The notes beneath the pieces are model-generated. The model was not told the DNA's origin. It ran no database searches and was given only the letters and a program-made list of their open reading frames with translations. The translations under genes and the position numbers were made by a program. A stretch of 36,271 bases of DNA from Gemmatimonadales bacterium (GTDB lineage: Bacteria; Gemmatimonadota; Gemmatimonadetes; Gemmatimonadales; GWC2-71-9): the NCBI GenBank assembly GCA_013820855.1, contig JACDHV010000006.1:1-36271 (forward strand), written 5' to 3'. Shown piece after piece: positions 18,791 through 30,891 of this stretch (positions within the stretch are counted from its first letter, which is position 1; every line of letters starts with the position of its first letter).

Positions 18791-19225
18791 TCAACAGCCT
18801 TCGCCTTCGAGCGCCGCCTTCAGCGTGTGCCACGGCAGGCTGGCGCACTTCACGCGTGCCGGATATGCCGATATACCCGAGAACACGGCGAGCTTGCCCA
18901 GGGTTTCCGGGTCGCCGGCGGCCCGGTCGCCGATGACGAGACCGTGGAACCGCTCGAACAGCTCGTCCGCCGTCGCGCGCGACTTGCCCTTCACCGCCGC
19001 GGTCATCAGCGACGCGGAGGCACGAGAGATGGCGCAGCCGAGCCCCTGGAAGGTGATGTCGGAGATCACGTCGCCGTCGAGCTTAAGCCAGACGGTGAGC
19101 TGATCGCCGCACAGGGGATTGTTGCCCTCCGCCCGGCGGTCCGCGCCATCCATGACCCGATAATTTCGGGGGGAGCGGTTGTGCTCCAGGATGACGTTCT
19201 GGTAGAGCTCGCGGAGGCTCGACAT
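18791..19225 (-). CDS. sufU: SUF system scaffold/sulfur-transfer protein SufU
   Basis: LYQNVILEHNRSPRNYRVMDGADRRAEGNNPLCGDQ...GLGCAISRASASLMT...RVKCASLPWHTL. Confidence 0.94.
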   Translation of the reverse strand: MSSLRELYQNVILEHNRSPRNYRVMDGADRRAEGNNPLCGDQLTVWLKLDGDVISDITFQGLGCAISRASASLMTAAVKGKSRATADELFERFHGLVIGDRAAGDPETLGKLAVFSGISAYPARVKCASLPWHTLKAALEGEGC

Positions 19226-20493
19226 CAGCCGAACACCGCGCGCGCCCGCTCCACCCCGCGGACCAGCGCGTCGATCTCGTCCGCCGTGTTATAGAAGGCG
19301 AACGACGCCCGCACCGTCGCCGGCACTCCGAACCGCCGCATCACGGGCTGCGCGCAGTGATGTCCCGCCCGGACCGCCACGCCCTCGTCGTCCAGCACGG
19401 TCCCCACGTCGTGCGGGTGCACGCCGTCGAGCACGAACGAAAGCACGGCGGCCTTCTCCCGGGCGGTCCCGACGAGCCGCACGCCCGGAATGGCCCGCAC
19501 CAGCTCCGTGGCCCTCCCCAGGAGCTCGCCCTCGCGGTGCCCGATCACGTCGAGGCCGACGCGCTCCACGTAATCGATCGCGGCCGCGAGGCCGATCACC
19601 TCCGCGATCGGCGGCGTGCCCGCCTCGAACCGAGCGGGGGGCGGGGCCCAGGTGGAGCCTTCGAGCGTGACTCGCTCGACCATGTCGCCACCGGTCTGCC
19701 ACGGCGGCATCTCGTCGAGGATCGCCTTGCGTCCGTAGAGCACGCCGATGCCGGTCGGGCCGAACAGCTTGTGCCCGGAGCAGGCGAAGAAGTCGCAGCC
19801 CAGCTCGGCGACGTCGATCGGGAAGTGCGGCGCCGACTGGGCGCCATCCACCAGCACCAGGGCCCCGCGCGCGCGGGCCCTGACCGCGAGCTCCCGCACC
19901 GGGTTCATGGTGCCCAGGGCGTTCGAGACATGGCCCACGGCGAACAGCCTGGTGCGATCGGTCAGCAGCCGGTCGAACGCGTCTAGGTTCAGCTCGCCCC
20001 GGTCCGTGATCGGCACCGCGCGGAACGCGGCGCCGGTCTGCTCGCAGACCACCTGCCAGGGCACCAGGTTGGCGTGATGCTCCATCTCGGTCACCAGCAC
20101 CTCGTCGCCCGGCCGCAGGCTGGTGCGTCCCCAGCTCTGCGCCACGAGGTTGATCGCCTCGGTGGTGCCCCGTGTGAACACGATCTCCGACGGAGAGCCG
20201 GCGCCCAGGAAGCGCGCCACCTTTTCCCTGGCCACGTCGAAGGCCGCGGTCGCCCGCTCGCTCAGAAAATGGAGTCCGCGATGGATGTTCGCGTTCTCGG
20301 AGGCGTAGAATCGCGAGACCGCGTCGATGACCTGCCGGGGCTTCTGACTAGTGGCGGCGTTATCGAGGTAGACGAGCGGCCGCCCGTCGCGCGCGGCCGT
20401 GCCGAGGATCGGGAAATCGGCGCGGATGCCGTCTATGTCCAGCGGAGTGGCCGGGCCGTGGCGAGGCGGGGCGACCGTAGCGGGCTCGGTCAT
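19225..20493 (-). CDS. sufS: Cysteine desulfurase SufS
   Basis: IRADFPIL..LVYLDNAATSQKP..RGLHFLSERATAAFD..HHANLVPWQ..FFACSGHKLFGPTGIGVLYG..VAVRAGHHCAQPVM. Confidence 0.95.
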   Translation of the reverse strand: MTEPATVAPPRHGPATPLDIDGIRADFPILGTAARDGRPLVYLDNAATSQKPRQVIDAVSRFYASENANIHRGLHFLSERATAAFDVAREKVARFLGAGSPSEIVFTRGTTEAINLVAQSWGRTSLRPGDEVLVTEMEHHANLVPWQVVCEQTGAAFRAVPITDRGELNLDAFDRLLTDRTRLFAVGHVSNALGTMNPVRELAVRARARGALVLVDGAQSAPHFPIDVAELGCDFFACSGHKLFGPTGIGVLYGRKAILDEMPPWQTGGDMVERVTLEGSTWAPPPARFEAGTPPIAEVIGLAAAIDYVERVGLDVIGHREGELLGRATELVRAIPGVRLVGTAREKAAVLSFVLDGVHPHDVGTVLDDEGVAVRAGHHCAQPVMRRFGVPATVRASFAFYNTADEIDALVRGVERARAVFG

Positions 20494-20500
20494 CCGAGCC

Positions 20501-21828
20501 TCAGCCCCGCCCCGCCGCCCCGCCGCGCCGGGCTTCCAAACGATCCAGCACGAGACGGTCCAGCTCGTTGCGCACAGGTTCGAGCGCCACTTCCTCGATC
20601 ACCTCCGCCGCGAAGGCGTAGGTGAGGAGCCGCTCGGCGGCCTCCCGGGGAACCCCGCGGCTGCGGGCGTAGAACAGGGCGACGTCGTCCAGCCTGCCCA
20701 CGGTTGCGCCGTGGGTGCACTTCACGTCGTCGGCGAAGATCTCGAGCTGCGGCTTGGTGTCGACCCGCGCCAGGTCGCTGAGCAGGAGGTTCCGGTTGGT
20801 CTGCTTGGCATCGGTCTTCTGGGCCTCGGGCTGCACGAACACCTTGCCGTTGAAGACCGCCCGCGAGCGGCCGTCCAGCACGCCCTTGTAGACCTCCCAG
20901 CTCCGGCAGTTGGGCTGGTCGTGAAAGATTGCGGTGTGGTTGTCCACCACCTGCTCGCCCCGGGTGAGATAGAGACCATACATCAGCGTCTCGATGTTTT
21001 CATCGTTGAGCCGGACGTGCAGGTTGTGCCGCGCGAGCGCGCCGCCCATCGCCATCGAGAACGAGCGGTAGTGGCTGTCGCGCTCCTGGTCCACGTGGGT
21101 GAGGCCGACGTGGTGGGCGCGCTCGCTCTCCCGCTGGATACGGGTGTGCTCCAGCCAGGAGCCGGCCGCCGCGGCGACCTCGGTCACCGGGTTGGTCCAG
21201 TAGACGCCGTCGGGGGCGAGGGTCACGTAGCTCTCGATCACCGAGGCGCGGGCCCCCCGCTCGATCACGATCAGGTTGCGGGGATGAATCGCGGTGCCCG
21301 TGGCGTCGGGAGTCGTCACGTGAACGAAGTGCACCGGCCGCTCGAGGTCGAGACCCGCCGGGACGTGCAGCAGCCCGCCGTCGCGGAACCCCGCCGTGTT
21401 GAGCGCGGTGAAGGGGCTGCCGTCGATCGGCGCGTGCCGCGCCAGGTGCGTCCGAAGGACCGCGTCGTCGCCCCGGAGCGCCTCAGCCAGGCTCCCGGCA
21501 CGCACGCCCTGCGGCAGCTCCAGGATCCTGGACAGGGCTTCGCTGTAGGCCCCGTTCACGAAGACCAGGGTGCTCCACTCGGCCTGCCCGAAGACGAACG
21601 GCGCGAGCCGGTCGGCCGAGACGCCGGCGGCCACACCGGGCGACGGCCGCCAGGTGCCCTGCGCGATCGGCCCGACTGGCGTGAAGCGCCACTCCTCGTC
21701 GCGACTGGTGGGGAATCCGACCTTGGCGAAGTGGTCGGCAGCGGCCCGGCGCACCGGCTCCAGCCAGTCCGGTCCCTCCGCGATCGCGGTGCCGGCGCGG
21801 ATGTCGAGGCGCTGCAGGACGGCCTCGC

Positions 21829-21832
<4 letters not shown>
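20501..21832 (-). CDS. sufD: Fe-S cluster assembly protein SufD
   Basis: GFPTSRDEEWRFTPVGPI..FVNGAYSEALS..HVGLTHVDQERDSHYRSFSMAMGG..ARHNLHVRL..KVFVQPEAQKTDAKQTNRNLLLSDLARVDTKPQLEIFADDVKCTHGATVG; GTG start in GTGA overlap with sufC. Confidence 0.93.
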
Positions 21833-22599
<767 letters not shown>

Positions 22600-22655
22600 G
22601 TCGTTCCTCCGTTAGTGTCGCCCCGCCACTTCGTGTCGACTGCGTGCCCCGCGCC

Positions 22656-24091
<1,436 letters not shown>

Positions 24092-24095
<4 letters not shown>

Positions 24096-24769
24096 GACCT
24101 CTCCTCGGCGGCTTCGGTGAACCGCACCTGATACTCACAGGCAGGGCAGCCCTTCAGGATGTGCCCCGTCCGCTCCACTTCGGCGCTCAGCACGTCGGCG
24201 AGGAACTTCGCCTCGGCGGCGCAGATCTCCGGGTACCGCTCCGCCACCGCGGGGATGGCGCAATTGTGCTCCGTCAGCACCGCCACCCCATCGCCCGAAA
24301 CGGCCTCGGCCATGTACCCCTCTTCCGAGAGTGCCCGGGCCACCACCCGCAACCGCTCGGCCGGCGGCACACCCGCCAGCTGGCCGCGGATCCGTCCGGC
24401 AAGAAGCCGGAAGTACGACTCGAGCAGGGCTACCGCCGCTTGCCGTCCTTCCCGCTCGACCACTGCCTCGAGCATCGCCGTGAGCGCCTCACAGTACCGA
24501 CGGGGGAACAGCTCCTCGCCCGCCGGGGTGAGCCGGTAGGCGAAGACCGGCGCGCCGACGCCCCGGTTCTCCCGCTGGTAGCGCACCAACCCCTCCAGCT
24601 CCAACTCCTTCAGATGGTGCCGGGCAGCGTTGAGCGAGACCCCGAGCCGAACGGCCAGCTCCCGCGCGGTGAGCGCCTGCGACCGCTTGAGCTGGGTGAG
24701 GACCGTAGCGCGCTGGCCCTTGTGGCCCAAGGGAAGGTCGGGCTCGATCAGCGGAAGAGGGGCACCCAT
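24092..24769 (-). CDS. SufR-like helix-turn-helix transcriptional regulator with C-terminal cysteines
   Basis: [71 protein letters not shown] and GCPAC cysteines; ATGA overlap with sufB. Confidence 0.88.
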
Positions 24770-24778
24770 AGAGCGCGA

Positions 24779-24807
24779 ATGTTAAGTAAATCAGTCGGGA
24801 TTGTCAA
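24779..24807 (-). promoter_or_regulatory. suf operon promoter
   Basis: Minus strand TTGACA (24807-24802) - 17 bp - TAACAT (24784-24779); 9 nt before sufR ATG at 24769. Confidence 0.7.
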
Positions 24808-24808
24808 A

Positions 24809-24830
24809 TCGTACAAGAACATTGGTACGA
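24809..24830. promoter_or_regulatory. Candidate operator dyad upstream of suf promoter
   Basis: TCGTAC-N10-GTACGA perfect 6-bp arms, 1 bp upstream of the -35. Confidence 0.5.
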
Positions 24831-24848
24831 ATGCGCAACCATATAGTC

Positions 24849-24862
24849 CGTAATCATTTACG
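24849..24862. promoter_or_regulatory. Inverted repeat in sufR-def intergenic region
   Basis: CGTAA-TCAT-TTACG. Confidence 0.35.
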
Positions 24863-24968
24863 ATCTGCCGGTAACCGCATGATGGGCAGGGCCCCATCCC
24901 CCCTAGTCAACCGTGAACCACCTTGGCTCCAGGGAAGAGAGATTTACCAGCGGTGCCGCCCGCGCCGT

Positions 24969-24984
24969 AGTTGTCAATACAACT
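24969..24984. promoter_or_regulatory. Inverted repeat in sufR-def intergenic region
   Basis: AGTTGT-CAAT-ACAACT. Confidence 0.4.
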
Positions 24985-25044
24985 CCGCCCAACCACCCTC
25001 TGAACCAACCTCCGTCTGGCCCGGTTCGTCCCGTTTCCCCATAT

Positions 25045-25059
25045 TGAGACCCGGTCTCA
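25045..25059. promoter_or_regulatory. Inverted repeat upstream of peptide deformylase gene
   Basis: TGAGACC-C-GGTCTCA. Confidence 0.35.
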
Positions 25060-25092
25060 CGCACCATCCCTGGCCCCCGAGGGTATCTCTCC

Positions 25093-25665
25093 ATGACCAT
25101 CCATCGCATTCGGCTCCTTGGAGATCCCATCCTTCGCGCCAGTTGCGAACCAATCACCCGGCCCGGTTCAACAGCGGTCCGGGTGATCATGGACGACATG
25201 CGTGAGACGCTCCGGGACTGGCAATCCCGTTTCGGGAGCGGCCGGGCCATCGCCGCACCGCAGATCGGGGCGCCGGTGCGCATGGTATACGTCGAGATGG
25301 ATAACCCCTGGCCGCTGATCAACCCCGAGATCGTCGATATCGGCAGTGAGGACTTCGAGGTCTGGGACGACTGCTTCTCCTTCCCCAACCTCTTGGTCCG
25401 CACCTCCCGTGCGTACCGCATCCGGGTGCGCTATCAGGACTTCAAGAGTCAGTGGCATGAGGTCGAGCTGGAGGGCGATCGGGCGGAGCTGCTGCAGCAC
25501 GAGATCGATCACCTGGACGGCGTGCTGTCGGTGGATCGGCCGCACGGGCTGGACCCCTTCTGCCTCCGGGAGGAGTGGCACCGCATGTACGGGCCCGACC
25601 GGCGGTACGGGCCTCCGGAGCCGCGAAACGAGGTGTACGCTTCGCCGATATCGGAGTCGCTGTAG
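25093..25665 (+). CDS. def: Peptide deformylase (variant motifs)
   Basis: GDPILR; GRAIAAPQIG (motif 1); WDDCFSFPN (motif 2 variant); LLQHEIDHLDGVL (motif 3). Confidence 0.9.
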   Translation: MTIHRIRLLGDPILRASCEPITRPGSTAVRVIMDDMRETLRDWQSRFGSGRAIAAPQIGAPVRMVYVEMDNPWPLINPEIVDIGSEDFEVWDDCFSFPNLLVRTSRAYRIRVRYQDFKSQWHEVELEGDRAELLQHEIDHLDGVLSVDRPHGLDPFCLREEWHRMYGPDRRYGPPEPRNEVYASPISESL

Positions 25666-25666
25666 C

Positions 25667-27721
25667 CTAGGGCCAGTCCCCCAACCGCACGAACACCGCT
25701 CCCCGGTTCTCCGTGCTGTAGCCGTACTCGAGCCTCACCGGGCCCACCGGCGTTTCCGCGCCGATCCCGGCGCGCACACCACCCACCCACCCGTCATCGC
25801 CGAGGAGCGCGCCCCCGCTCGCGGCGCGTCCGGCGGCTAGCTCCATGCGCCCGAGCAGCGGCCCCAAGACCCGCGCGGCGAAGGTGAGCCCGAGCATCGC
25901 CTCCCGATCGCCCCGGCGCTCGCCGATGTGGAGGCCGGGGAACCCGTCGTCACCGCCCAGTGGAAAGGCCCGCTGGATCGGGAGGTCCTCCCCCCAGCCG
26001 AGGATGACCCTCGGCATGAATCGCACGACGCCGAACTCCTCCAGCAACTCGGCTTCCACCCGGGCGAGCTGATATGCCCCGCTCCAGACGCCCTCGGCGA
26101 GCACCACCCTGCCCCGCGTTCGGCTCGCGCGGACGGCACGGGCCGCGATCCCGAGCGTCGAGGCATCATGGCGCGCCGGCTCCCGCCAGGCGTGGCCGTG
26201 CAGCCCGACGGCCAGCTCCCATCCATCGGGCAGAACCCGCTCCACGCCGGCGAAGCCGAGTGCCTCGCGAGTCTCCAGCTCGTCCAGCTCATCGCCATCG
26301 GCGTCGAACCGGCGGACGTCCTCGGTGGCGAGCCGGAAGGTGACCGCCGGGTCCATGAGCTGGCGTCCGATCTGATACTTCCGCCGGAGCCCGGCGTACA
26401 CTTCCTTCCGGAAGCCATCCAGGAAGAGCGCTCCGCTGCCCTCGAGCGCGAGCCCCAGGAGCCGGCGGTCCACCACCCCGGCCCACATGCGGCCGCCGAG
26501 CTCGTTGTCGTAGGCGAGGCCGATCGCGACCACGCGCCTGGAGGCGCGCCGCACCGAGAGGTCGAAGCCCACCGAGTCTCCCGACCCGTGAGGCCCCAGC
26601 CAGACCGAGTTGTACGTCTCCGAGGTGCCGAGGCCGCGCACCCGCGAGCGGAGCAGGTCGGCGTCGAGCGAGTCCTCGAGGCCGAAGCCGAGCATGCGCC
26701 GCAGCGCGAGTCGCTCGGAGTCGTTGGCTCCGCGCGCGGTGAACCCGGTGATGCGTTCCGGCGCACGCCGGCCCGAATCGGGGGCCGCACGGCGGCACCG
26801 GATGGTGGCGAGCGAGCTGTCCGCTGCGGCACGGCCGTTCGCCAGCAGGCGCTGGACTCGCCGCGGGGAGAAGTTGAGGCTGGTGAACCCGTCCACATCG
26901 GGCCGCACCATCACGTCGCCCTCGTGGAGCGAATCGGCCGGCTGCTGAAAGAGGAACTCGATCAGCCGGTCGGCGACGCTGATGGGCGCATAGCCGTCGA
27001 AGCTCTCGTCGGGGTGCTCGGTCGCGTCGGAGACGATGACGCGCTCCGCCCCTTCGTTCCGCGCGACGGCCACGGGAATGTTGGCCGAGAGCCCCCCGTC
27101 GGAAAGAAACCGGCCGTCCCGGAATTCGGGCGCGAAGACCAGCGGAATCGCGACGCTCGCGCGGACCGCCTGGGCGAGATCGCCGGAATCGATCACGACG
27201 GGCCTGCCGGTGGCGAGGTCGGTGGCTACCGCGCGAAAGGGGATCGGCAGGGAATCGAAGTCGCCTCGCGCGATCAGGTTGCCGCGCAGCATCGCGACGT
27301 TGACCAGCGAGTTCACCTCGGCCTCGACGAGCGAGGCGCTCTGAAGGTCGAAGCGACGTTCGCCCTGCTCCCACACGACCAGGGGCCGGAGGACGCCGAG
27401 GGAGCGGGGCGCACGCGGCCGATAGGTGCGGAAGAGCCGGCTGAGCGGTACGGCGCGCACCAGCGAATCCAGCTCTCGGCCGCCGTAGCCGCTGGCGTAG
27501 AGCGCTCCGACCGCCGCCCCCATGCTGCTCCCGACGATCAGATCGGGCCGGATGCCGAGGCTGTCGAGCGCGGCCAGCACGCCGATGTGAGCGATGCCTT
27601 TGGCGCCGCCACCCGAGAGCACCAGGGCGGTCTTCGGAGGCCGGCAATCCTGGGCCCGGAGCGGTCCGGCGCCCGCGAGAAACGCGGCGAGAGTGAAGAA
27701 ACACTGAAGCCGGCGAAGCAT
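25667..27721 (-). CDS. Patatin-like phospholipase with C-terminal Omp85-like beta-barrel (type Vd/PlpD-like)
   Basis: Signal peptide [80 protein letters not shown]-terminal alternating pattern ending ..[11 protein letters not shown]. Confidence 0.9.
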   Translation of the reverse strand: MLRRLQCFFTLAAFLAGAGPLRAQDCRPPKTALVLSGGGAKGIAHIGVLAALDSLGIRPDLIVGSSMGAAVGALYASGYGGRELDSLVRAVPLSRLFRTYRPRAPRSLGVLRPLVVWEQGERRFDLQSASLVEAEVNSLVNVAMLRGNLIARGDFDSLPIPFRAVATDLATGRPVVIDSGDLAQAVRASVAIPLVFAPEFRDGRFLSDGGLSANIPVAVARNEGAERVIVSDATEHPDESFDGYAPISVADRLIEFLFQQPADSLHEGDVMVRPDVDGFTSLNFSPRRVQRLLANGRAAADSSLATIRCRRAAPDSGRRAPERITGFTARGANDSERLALRRMLGFGLEDSLDADLLRSRVRGLGTSETYNSVWLGPHGSGDSVGFDLSVRRASRRVVAIGLAYDNELGGRMWAGVVDRRLLGLALEGSGALFLDGFRKEVYAGLRRKYQIGRQLMDPAVTFRLATEDVRRFDADGDELDELETREALGFAGVERVLPDGWELAVGLHGHAWREPARHDASTLGIAARAVRASRTRGRVVLAEGVWSGAYQLARVEAELLEEFGVVRFMPRVILGWGEDLPIQRAFPLGGDDGFPGLHIGERRGDREAMLGLTFAARVLGPLLGRMELAAGRAASGGALLGDDGWVGGVRAGIGAETPVGPVRLEYGYSTENRGAVFVRLGDWP

Positions 27722-27744
27722 GTACCGGGAAGATACACCACCCC

Positions 27745-27773
27745 TTGCGCCGCCCGACCCGTGTCCGTATACC
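27745..27773 (+). promoter_or_regulatory. Candidate promoter of ferredoxin gene
   Basis: TTGCGC-17 bp-TATACC. Confidence 0.35.
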
Positions 27774-27824
27774 TTTGCGAAGATCGGCACGGCACGGCCA
27801 GCTTTCGCGGAGGAACGGCGTCCA

Positions 27825-28088
27825 ATGACCTATGTGATCACCGAGACCTGCATCGGGGTGAAGGACCGAGCGTGCGTGGATGTGTGTCCGGTGGACTGCA
27901 TCTACGAGGGCGAGGACCAGCTCTACATTCACCCCGATGAGTGCATCGACTGCGGCGCATGCGAGCCGGAGTGTCCGGTGACCGCCATCTTTCCCGAGGA
28001 AGACGTTCCGCCCAACCAGGTGTCCTACATCGAGAAGAACAAAGAGGTCTTCAACAGCGATACGCCGCCGGGCAGGCCGAACAGGTAG
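27825..28088 (+). CDS. fdxA: 7Fe ferredoxin (FdxA-like)
   Basis: [62 protein letters not shown]. Confidence 0.93.
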   Translation: MTYVITETCIGVKDRACVDVCPVDCIYEGEDQLYIHPDECIDCGACEPECPVTAIFPEEDVPPNQVSYIEKNKEVFNSDTPPGRPNR

Positions 28089-28123
28089 TCCGCGCTCGGA
28101 CGGACCCGACCTGCGGCATAGGC

Positions 28124-28151
28124 GACCCTCTCGGCTTCGGCCGGGAGGGTC
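28124..28151. terminator. Candidate terminator hairpin with TTCG tetraloop between convergent genes
   Basis: GACCCTCTCGGC-TTCG-GCCGGGAGGGTC, 12-bp stem with one G-T pair; no U-tract. Confidence 0.55.
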
Positions 28152-28315
28152 GTTCGGCTGAAAAGGTGTCGGCTGAAAGAAAGGCGGCCCCGTGCTCGAA
28201 CTAGCTTGGCCGCGAGCGCGGGACCGTTTGGGTGGTGAGGACGGGCGATCAGAGGAACCGGGTGGTCCGTGATCGTTCCGCTATGACCCACAACGCCGGG
28301 TCCCGGAAAAAGGTT

Positions 28316-29518
28316 TCAGGGCAGTCCGCCGAGAAAGGCCTGAATCGCGTCCGTGGTCTCCACGGGGCGCTCGAGGGTCGGAAGATGGCCGGACGAGCGG
28401 ATCACGACCAGATTGGCGCCGGGGATGGCATCGGTCATGGATCGCGCGCGGGCCGGGGGCGTGAGGCCGTCCTCGTCACCGACGATCACCAGCGTGGGGA
28501 GCCCCGCGAGGCCGGGCAGCATGGCGCTGCTGTCGGGCCGGTCCCGCATCGCCGCAAGGGCGCCGACGATCCCGGCGACGGGCGTCGCGGCCATCATGGC
28601 GCGCACCCGCTCGACCGTGGCCGGCGAGCCGGCGAGGGTGGAGGCGCCGAGCACCTTGGGGAGCATCGCCTCGGCGATAGCCTCGGCGCCGTCCTCCCGC
28701 GCGGTGGCGGCGACGGCGTCCCGGCTTCGCTTCGCATCCGCGGTGTCGGCCTCGGCGCGGGTGTCCACCAGCACCAGCCCGCGCACCCGGCCCCTCCAGC
28801 GGCGCAGGAACTCGAACGCGACGTAGCCTCCCATCGAGAGCCCCACCAGGACCACGTCGTCCACACCGAGCATGTCGAGCAGGGCGGCCAGATCGGCGGC
28901 GTAGGTCTCCATGCTGTAGCCGAGATCGGGGGCGTCGGACTGGCCCATGCCGCGAAGGTCGGGGGCGATCCGGCACCACCCCTCGAGCGCTGCCATTTGA
29001 TGCGCCCAGATCGAGCGATCGAGCGGATAGCCGTGAACGAAGAGCACGGCCGGGCCCTCGCCCCGCACTTCGACGGCGAGGCTCACGCCGTTCACCGTGC
29101 GGCGCTGCACCTCGCCCGCGGCGCGCCGCCGCGCCGCCATGAACTCGTTGAACTCGCGGGGCACCGCGACCGGGCGTCCCTTCCGGTTGACGCAGACGAA
29201 GAGAAACTCGGCGGTGGCGATGAGCGCGTCGTCCCGGGTCCGGCGCGCCACCTGCCGCATGGTAAAGCTGGTGCGGCCGAGATGGGTGAGGTCCTGGTCG
29301 AACCGGAGCACGTCGCCGGGGAAGGCGGAGGCGTGGTACTCGATCGTCGTCTTTCTCACCGCCGGCCAGGTGCCGGTCCGATCGAAGAGGCCCATGCCCG
29401 GCCCCGCCCGAAGCGTCTCCCAGCGGGCGCGCTCGAACAGGCTGAGGAAGGACGCCTGGTTCAGGTGCCCGAAGACGTCGCATTCGTCGGGATAGACGGT
29501 GAGGAGGATGGGGGTCAT
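28316..29518 (-). CDS. Hotdog-fold acyl-CoA thioesterase fused to alpha/beta hydrolase
   Basis: N-terminus YPDECDVFGHLNQASFLSLFERARWE..; C-terminus VLFVHGYPLDRSIWAHQM, VGLSMGGYVAFEF, VGDEDGLTPP, SGHLPTLERP; one uninterrupted frame. Confidence 0.9.
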   Translation of the reverse strand: MTPILLTVYPDECDVFGHLNQASFLSLFERARWETLRAGPGMGLFDRTGTWPAVRKTTIEYHASAFPGDVLRFDQDLTHLGRTSFTMRQVARRTRDDALIATAEFLFVCVNRKGRPVAVPREFNEFMAARRRAAGEVQRRTVNGVSLAVEVRGEGPAVLFVHGYPLDRSIWAHQMAALEGWCRIAPDLRGMGQSDAPDLGYSMETYAADLAALLDMLGVDDVVLVGLSMGGYVAFEFLRRWRGRVRGLVLVDTRAEADTADAKRSRDAVAATAREDGAEAIAEAMLPKVLGASTLAGSPATVERVRAMMAATPVAGIVGALAAMRDRPDSSAMLPGLAGLPTLVIVGDEDGLTPPARARSMTDAIPGANLVVIRSSGHLPTLERPVETTDAIQAFLGGLP

Positions 29519-29588
29519 GGGTCCAGCTAGATATACTACAGCGTCCTGTTGCAGATCCGAAAGCTCACGCCCCACGGCCCCCGACCCG

Positions 29589-29759
29589 ATGATACCCCAG
29601 ACCGACTATATCCGTCACGCCGCACGACTCGCGCGAAAGCTCCAGATGGACGCCTCCATGGGAGGCACGCCGCAGCCGGACGCCGAGTTCTACAAGACCC
29701 TCTCGAAGGCGTTGGACGAGATCGCGGCCGGGCTCGAGCTCGTCGCCAAGAAAGATTGA
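29589..29759 (+). CDS. Small conserved-looking hypothetical protein (56 aa)
   Basis: MIPQTDYIRHAARLARKLQMDASMGGTPQPDAEFYKTLSKALDEIAAGLELVAKKD; directly upstream of RNase D. Confidence 0.55.
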   Translation: MIPQTDYIRHAARLARKLQMDASMGGTPQPDAEFYKTLSKALDEIAAGLELVAKKD

Positions 29760-29763
29760 TCCG

Positions 29764-30888
29764 GTGAAGCCGATCGAGACTGAGGCCGGGCTGGCGGCAT
29801 TGGCCGACCGCCTGCGGGCGGAGCCCCTCCTCGCGGTGGACACCGAGGCGGCGAGCTTCCACCGCTACCTCGACCGGATCTATCTGCTCCAGATCTCGTC
29901 CCGGCAGGAAACGGCGGTGGTCGATCCGCTGGCGACCGGCGGGCTGGGACCCATGGGCGAGCTGCTGGCCGACCCGGCGATCGAGATCATCTTCCACGAC
30001 GCCGACTACGATCTCCGTCTGCTCAATCGGGAGTACGGGTTCACCGCGCAGAACCTGTTCGACACCCGGATCGCGGCCCAGCTTCTCAACGAGCCCGGGA
30101 TCGGCCTCGCCGCGCTGCTCGAGAAGTATCTGGGCGTCAAGCTCGACAAGCGCTTCCAGCGCGCCGACTGGTCGTCGCGGCCGCTGTCGCCCGAGATGCT
30201 GGCCTACGCGGCGGCGGACACCCGCTACCTCGCCGAGCTGCGCGACATCCTGCGCGAGCGCCTGGTCGAGCGGGGCCGGCTGGGGTGGGCGCAGGAGGAG
30301 TTCGCGCTGCTGGAGGACATCCGCCCCACGCCCGCGGACCAGGCCGAGCCGGGCTGGCTCCGTCTCAAGGGCGCGAAGGCGTTGCGGGCCCGCGAGCTGG
30401 CGATCCTTCGCGAGATCTGGGAGTGGCGGGAGGAAATGGCCCGGCGGGCCGACCGCGCGACGTTCCGCATCCTCAACAACGACCCGATGCTGGCGATGGC
30501 GAAGAACCCGCCGACCGAGGTGTCGGCGCTGAAGGCGATCCCCGGGGTGAGCCCCGACCAGGCGGAGCGGCGGGGGCGCGAGCTCCTCGCCGCGGTGAAG
30601 CGCGGGCTCGAAATTCCCGAAGGCGACCTGCCGCGCTTTACCCGCCCCGCGCGCCGGGCCGCGGACCTGGCCTTCGAGGCGAGGCTCGAGCGGCTCAAGG
30701 CCGCCCGCAACCTGCTGGCGACCAACTACGATCTGGCGCCGGGCGTCGTCTGTCCCAACGGCACGCTCGAGGCGATCGCGCGGGCGGATCCCAAAACGCT
30801 CGACGATATCGCGGCCGTGCAGGAGCTCAGGAGATGGCAGGTTCGGGAGTTCGGTGCGGAGCTGCTCGCGGCAAGCGTGGGGCCGTAG
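29764..30888 (+). CDS. rnd: Ribonuclease D
   Basis: GTG start; LLAVDTEAASFHRY, IIFHDADYDLRLL, YAAADTRYL DEDDy motifs plus HRDC-like C-terminus. Confidence 0.93.
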   Translation: MKPIETEAGLAALADRLRAEPLLAVDTEAASFHRYLDRIYLLQISSRQETAVVDPLATGGLGPMGELLADPAIEIIFHDADYDLRLLNREYGFTAQNLFDTRIAAQLLNEPGIGLAALLEKYLGVKLDKRFQRADWSSRPLSPEMLAYAAADTRYLAELRDILRERLVERGRLGWAQEEFALLEDIRPTPADQAEPGWLRLKGAKALRARELAILREIWEWREEMARRADRATFRILNNDPMLAMAKNPPTEVSALKAIPGVSPDQAERRGRELLAAVKRGLEIPEGDLPRFTRPARRAADLAFEARLERLKAARNLLATNYDLAPGVVCPNGTLEAIARADPKTLDDIAAVQELRRWQVREFGAELLAASVGP

Positions 30889-30891
30889 GCG

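Noticed and set aside
25928-27940. 670-aa + strand ORF opposite the patatin gene
   Set aside because: Antisense shadow of a well-supported patatin CDS.
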